Assembly (NCBI GenBank): GCA_019694555.1
Contig: JAIBBS010000057.1
Coordinates: forward strand, 1-42,705
Direction: 5' to 3'
Length of the DNA stretch: 42,705 nt
DNA from: Nannocystaceae bacterium
GTDB lineage: Bacteria; Myxococcota_A; Polyangia; Nannocystales; Nannocystaceae
Position 1 is the first letter of the stretch. Every line of letters begins with the position of its first letter. The translations under genes and the position numbers were made by a program. Under the pieces are notes generated by a model. The model was given only the letters and a program-made list of their open reading frames with translations. It had not been told where the DNA came from and did not search any database. Shown here one piece after another: positions 39,305-42,705 of this stretch.

Positions 39305-40474
39305 ATGCGTCTCTCCCTACTCTGCGTTGGGTCAATGCTGCTGTCCTCGTCCTGCACGGACGACGTGGGCATGGCGACGACGACCTTCGATCCCACGACC
39401 TCGTCGTCGAGCGGTGACAACTCGACCACGATGTCGTCGACCACGCTCACGACCTCCGACGCGTCGACGAGCAGCACGGGGGGATCGGATTCGTCGACCG
39501 GCGGCACCGTGGCCGACAGCTCGAGCAGCGAGGGCGAGGTCGGCGGTGCGCTGTGCGGCGACGGTGTGATCAGCGGTTCCGAGGAGTGCGATTGCGGTGG
39601 CGTGTCGTGCACCGCCGAGGAGCTCGGCAACAAGTCGTGCACCGACATCGACGATCCCACCATTCCCGGCACCATCACGGGCGGCACGCTCAGCTGCAAC
39701 CCGGCCAGCTGCCGCTACGACACCAGCCAGTGCACCTACTGCGGTGACCGCATCGTCAACGGCAACGAGACCTGCGAGCCCGAGGTCGACATCGAGCAGA
39801 CCTGCATGGATCTCGGCGCTGGCGCGGCCGGTCCGGTCAGCTGCGACGCCAGCTGCCAGGTCGACACCTCGCTGTGCACCGACTGTGCGGTCAGCTTCGA
39901 ATTCGAGATCGCGACCTGCCCCGACGGCTTCACCTCGCAGATCCTCGACCCCGGCGCCGCCGCCAGCACCTGGGCCTGCGGCGAGCCCACGGTCTACGCG
40001 CTGGGGCCCGGCGTCGCGTCGCCCGGCACCTTCGGCACCAACCTCTCGGGCCCGTACAACGCCAACGAGATCAGCGCGCTGGTCTCGCCGGAGATCGACT
40101 TCTCCGACTGCATGGACGACGGCATCGTCATGACCCTGCGGCACTGGCACAACTTCGAGGGCGGGGCCAGCAACGCCGACGGCGGCATCGTGCAGGCCAG
40201 CGAGGACGGCGTCACCTGGACGACCATCGAGCCGGTCGACGGCGACCTCTACGACGACGTCGTGGTGACCTCGACCTACTCGCCGGTCAACGGCGCGCTG
40301 GGCTTCTCGGGCAGCCAGGACGACAACCAGTGGAGCACCTCGAACTTCGATCTCACGCAGTTCGCCGGTACCTCCACGCTGCAGCTGCGCTTCGTGTTCG
40401 GCAGCAACGCCACCACGCAGCAGGGCGGCTGGTACATCGACTACGTGCACCTGCTCGGCAGCGGCAGCGGTTGA
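39305..40474 (+). CDS. Lipoprotein with DUF4215-like repeats and a jelly-roll-like domain
   Basis: Predicted lipoprotein (389 aa): signal peptide SMLLSSSC (Cys17), Ser/Thr linker (about 20-75), then two Cys-rich units (LCGDGVISGSEECDCGG with following Cys, and YCGDRIVNGNETCEP) similar to the myxococcal CGxGxxxGxExCDDG repeats of DUF4215. The C-terminal ~200 residues (TSQILDPGAAASTWACGEP, ISALVSPEIDFSDCMDD, VMTLRHWHNFEGGASNADGGI, GGWYIDYVHLLG) resemble immune-inhibitor-A or MAM-like beta-sandwich domains. Probable surface adhesin or binding protein. The ATG at 39305 is chosen for the signal peptide; upstream ATGs do not give one. Confidence 0.8.
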   Translation: MRLSLLCVGSMLLSSSCTDDVGMATTTFDPTTSSSSGDNSTTMSSTTLTTSDASTSSTGGSDSSTGGTVADSSSSEGEVGGALCGDGVISGSEECDCGGVSCTAEELGNKSCTDIDDPTIPGTITGGTLSCNPASCRYDTSQCTYCGDRIVNGNETCEPEVDIEQTCMDLGAGAAGPVSCDASCQVDTSLCTDCAVSFEFEIATCPDGFTSQILDPGAAASTWACGEPTVYALGPGVASPGTFGTNLSGPYNANEISALVSPEIDFSDCMDDGIVMTLRHWHNFEGGASNADGGIVQASEDGVTWTTIEPVDGDLYDDVVVTSTYSPVNGALGFSGSQDDNQWSTSNFDLTQFAGTSTLQLRFVFGSNATTQQGGWYIDYVHLLGSGSG

Positions 40475-40586
40475 TCGATCGTGGGCGCGGTGCCCGTGCC
40501 CCCACGCTCGCGCACGACATCCACGCCGCCCTCGCGCCCGCGAGTGGCGGCGTCGTCGTGCAGCGTCACGCTCGACTTCGCCCGGT

Positions 40587-40600
40587 GTCACCCGCGTGAC
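40587..40600 (+). promoter_or_regulatory. Short inverted repeat upstream of the Cys-rich lipoprotein gene
   Basis: GTCAC-CCGC-GTGAC, a perfect 5-bp inverted repeat, lies about 67 bp upstream of the start at 40667. It could be an operator or an incidental hairpin; no flanking box supports either strongly. Confidence 0.25.
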
Positions 40601-40666
40601 GTTTCCTTCGCGGCCTTTGTTGCCGCAACGCCCCTCCACTGAGTACCTTCGATCCCGAGGATCCCC

Positions 40667-41752
40667 ATGAAGCACTTGGCCTCGACCCTCTTCGTGACCG
40701 TCTGCGCGCTCGCGACCGGCTGCCCCACCACCAGCGATCAGACCAGCGATGGTTCGAGCTCGGGCTCGGGCTCGAGCGGTGACTCGGCGACGACGACCGC
40801 GAGCACGACGATGACGACCACGACCGACGGCAGCGACACCGGCAGCGCGTCGATGTCGTCGACCAGCGCGACCGCGGGCAGCAGCAGCGTGGGTGACTCG
40901 AGCGCAGGCAGCGAGACCGGCGATCCCGAGTGCGGTCCTGCATCGGTGTGCAACGAGCCCGCGCCGTCGGGATGGTTCGGCCCCGCCGTGTTCGCGCGCG
41001 TGACCGAGGGCGAGGATGCGCCCGCGTGTCCGGCCGAGTACCCCGAGGCCGGCCCGACCGTGCTCGAGGGCTACGCGGATCCGGGACCTGCGATCTGCTC
41101 GTGCGAGTGCGACCTGTCGATGGCGCAGAGCTGCTCGTCGTACGTCTACGGTCACAGCACCGCGTCGTGCAACACGTACAACGTGTACTCGGCGACGAGC
41201 GAGAACTGCACCAACGTGGCGCTCACCAACTACGCGCAGTTCTACGCGTACCTGCAGAACAACCCCTTCTGCATGCAGAACAAGAGCGAGGAGTTCCCGC
41301 CGGTGCAGTGGGACGCGTCGATCACGTCGTGCAAGCTGCCGGTGACCGCGACCGCGTGCGGCGACGGTGGCGTGTGCACGCCGCTGCCGGGCGGCGACTT
41401 CGAAGCACCGGTGTGCATCTACAAGCAGGGCGACGAGGCCTGCCCGGCGGGCGTCTACGACACCAAGGTCAGCTTCTACACCGGCGTCGAGGACACCCGC
41501 GAGTGCACCAACTGCACCTGTGGCACGGTGCAGCCCAACTGCAACAACCTGACGCTCGATCTCTACAACGGCACCGACTGCGCCGGCCTGCCGACCAACT
41601 CGCTCACCGCCAACGGTGCGTGCGAGTCGGCGGCTGCGGGCTCGGTCGCAGTGCCGCCGGCCGCCGACGACGGTTGCCCGGTCCAGACCGCGCCGGAGCC
41701 CATGGGTTCCATCGCACCGGTCGGCGAGTTCACCTTCTGCTGCACCGGTTGA
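40667..41752 (+). CDS. Cysteine-rich lipoprotein of unknown function
   Basis: Predicted lipoprotein (361 aa): signal peptide ending ATGC (Cys19), Ser/Thr/Gly linker (about 20-85), then a Cys-rich domain with about 24 cysteines (PECGPASVC, CSCECDLS, CTNCTCGT, final FCCTG), suggesting up to twelve disulfides. I do not recognise the family. Asn-rich strands (NCTNVALTNYAQFYAYLQNNPFC) suggest a compact extracellular binding domain. A GAGG SD lies 6 nt before the ATG (40657-40660). Confidence 0.75.
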   Translation: MKHLASTLFVTVCALATGCPTTSDQTSDGSSSGSGSSGDSATTTASTTMTTTTDGSDTGSASMSSTSATAGSSSVGDSSAGSETGDPECGPASVCNEPAPSGWFGPAVFARVTEGEDAPACPAEYPEAGPTVLEGYADPGPAICSCECDLSMAQSCSSYVYGHSTASCNTYNVYSATSENCTNVALTNYAQFYAYLQNNPFCMQNKSEEFPPVQWDASITSCKLPVTATACGDGGVCTPLPGGDFEAPVCIYKQGDEACPAGVYDTKVSFYTGVEDTRECTNCTCGTVQPNCNNLTLDLYNGTDCAGLPTNSLTANGACESAAAGSVAVPPAADDGCPVQTAPEPMGSIAPVGEFTFCCTG

Positions 41753-41753
41753 C

Positions 41754-41845
41754 GCAGCAGACCCGCCTGCGGCATCGCGCTCGCGGATTTCCGCCGTGCT
41801 GGCGGAAATCGATTCGGGCGCCCGCACGTTGGCAGCAGACCCGCC
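41754..41845. repeat. 14-nt direct repeat flanking a hairpin
   Basis: GCAGCAGACCCGCC occurs at 41754-41767 and again at 41832-41845, bracketing the hairpin at 41786-41810. May be a relic of duplication. Confidence 0.4.
41786..41810 (+). terminator. Strong hairpin terminator candidate
   Basis: GATTTCCGCC-GTGCT-GGCGGAAATC, a perfect 10-bp stem with 5-nt loop, 34 bp after the stop of the Cys-rich lipoprotein. It is followed by GATTCGGG, so the U tract is missing. Likely ends the lipoprotein transcript. Confidence 0.55.
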
Positions 41846-41899
41846 GCCTTGCGCGCCCCGCAAGCGGCTGGGATACTGCCCACGTCGCGAGCTGCACTC

Positions 41900-42705
41900 G
41901 TGGTCAACGACCCGACCTCCACGATCACGATCGCGATCGAGCGTCCCGGGCAACCGGTCCAGACGCTGACGTTGAGCGGCGCGCGGGCGCTGGTCGGGCG
42001 CGAGTCGGGTGACATCGTGCTGGGCGACGCGGAGGCCTCCGCGTTGCACGCCGAGCTGGAGATCACCGGCGGCGCGGTGATCGTCCGCGATCTGGGCAGC
42101 AGCAACGGCACCTGGCGCGGCCGCAGTCACGACGGCGCGTTGCAGTGGGAGCGCCTGCCCCAGTTCGCGCTCTTGCCCGGGCAGCTGGTGCGCTGTGGCA
42201 AGACCACGCTGCGCCTGGTCGAAGCCCCGGTCGCGCCGATGCCGGGGCGCACCGTCGTGTCGACGAGCGGTCGCACGAAGATCGGCCAGGCACCGCCGGT
42301 CGATGCGCCGGGCGAACCCAACCCGGCGTCGTCGGGCGCGATCACGGCGATCCGCATCGGCGCGCCCGCACCCAGCAGCGCGCCGACGATCCCGGGCGGC
42401 GGCGCGACGGCTGCCGCCACCGACGAGGTGCTCGCCTCGACCGCGACGCTTCCGTTTCGACCGCAGGCGCCCGAGCCCGAGCGCACCGTCGTCGGGCCCG
42501 CGCCCACCGCCGACGCGCCCGCGGCCCAGGCCGCGAGCGAGCCCGAGCCCGAGCCCGGGCACACGCTGCAGGCACCGGTGCAACGCCACACCGAGCCGGT
42601 GCCCCCGCGCATGCCCGAACCCGCCGCGCCCATCGCCGCCGATGCGGCCACGGTCGCGGCCGCACCCGCACCCGCGGCGAGCGTCGATCCGATGCGACGC
42701 CCGCC
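41900..42705 (+). CDS. FHA-domain protein (truncated at window end)
   Basis: Open frame from GTG 41900 to the end of the window (268 codons so far) without a stop. Residues ~8-95 form an FHA domain: ALVGRESGDIVLGD (GRxS-type strand), ASALHAELEI (conserved Ser/His), LGSSNGTWRG (the N-G-T motif), which would bind phosphothreonine peptides. A long Pro/Ala/Glu-rich linker follows. In myxobacteria such proteins are often partners of Ser/Thr kinases; two lie in this window. GTG 41900 has no strong SD, and the start is tentative. The C-terminus is not visible. Confidence 0.8.
   Translation, partial: MVNDPTSTITIAIERPGQPVQTLTLSGARALVGRESGDIVLGDAEASALHAELEITGGAVIVRDLGSSNGTWRGRSHDGALQWERLPQFALLPGQLVRCGKTTLRLVEAPVAPMPGRTVVSTSGRTKIGQAPPVDAPGEPNPASSGAITAIRIGAPAPSSAPTIPGGGATAAATDEVLASTATLPFRPQAPEPERTVVGPAPTADAPAAQAASEPEPEPGHTLQAPVQRHTEPVPPRMPEPAAPIAADAATVAAAPAPAASVDPMRRP

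Noticed and set aside
40483..40510. CGTGGG/CCCACG arms after the DUF4215-like gene
   Set aside because: The 15-nt loop and GC bias make it a weak hairpin; not listed as a terminator.

Overview
The window is high-GC DNA (roughly 70% G+C by eye, third codon positions almost all G or C). It carries dense, mostly leaderless-looking genes, two Ser/Thr protein kinases of myxobacterial type, an FHA protein and a large set of predicted lipoproteins. In these lipoproteins a lipobox cysteine is followed by a long Ser/Thr/Gly/Asp-rich linker and then a small folded domain. This combination suggests a myxobacterium of the Nannocystaceae type (order Polyangiales or relatives). The assignment is an inference from style, because no rRNA or marker phylogeny is available here. 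I see no rRNA, tRNA, CRISPR array, transposase or prophage gene. Long antisense ORFs of up to 1800 codons are GC-driven shadows.

Region 1 (1-7.7 kb) holds a bacterial expansin-like lipoprotein, a ChaN-like Tat lipoprotein, an OsmC protein translationally coupled to a glutathione S-transferase, a very large fusion of type I phosphomannose isomerase with a nucleotidyltransferase, an SGNH hydrolase lipoprotein and a DUF2203 protein. Region 2 (7.7-13.5 kb) is a minus-strand, tightly overlapping fdsG-fdsB-fdsA-fdsD operon for a soluble molybdenum NAD-dependent formate dehydrogenase, with a ybaK-type editing deacylase upstream. The fdsC/fdhD sulfur-insertion gene that usually accompanies it is absent from this window.

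Region 3 (13.6-25.5 kb) holds a PAS-PAS hybrid histidine kinase, a small unknown protein, a histidine phosphatase, a soluble Ser/Thr kinase, a HAF-repeat-like protein, NAD-dependent DNA ligase LigA, a double-module M16 peptidase lipoprotein and a small unknown protein. Region 4 (25.9-30.7 kb) is a compact operon of a membrane Ser/Thr kinase (with PEGA domain), a TPR membrane protein and a periplasmic-binding-protein-like lipoprotein. It is the best candidate for an undescribed envelope-sensing or uptake module.

Region 5 (30.7-42.7 kb) is rich in lipoproteins (carbohydrate-binding-like, carboxypeptidase-regulatory-like, NrfJ-like OB fold, ABM-like, DUF4215-like and a very Cys-rich one). It also holds a membrane-anchored LysM/M74 murein endopeptidase with a cytoplasmic Asp-rich repeat, an unknown zinc-ribbon protein, a DUF2252 protein overlapping tail-to-tail with a LysR regulator, and a truncated FHA protein running off the end. 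Several convergent or gene-end intergenic spots carry strong GC hairpins without a T tract, suggesting that terminators here rarely use a U run.
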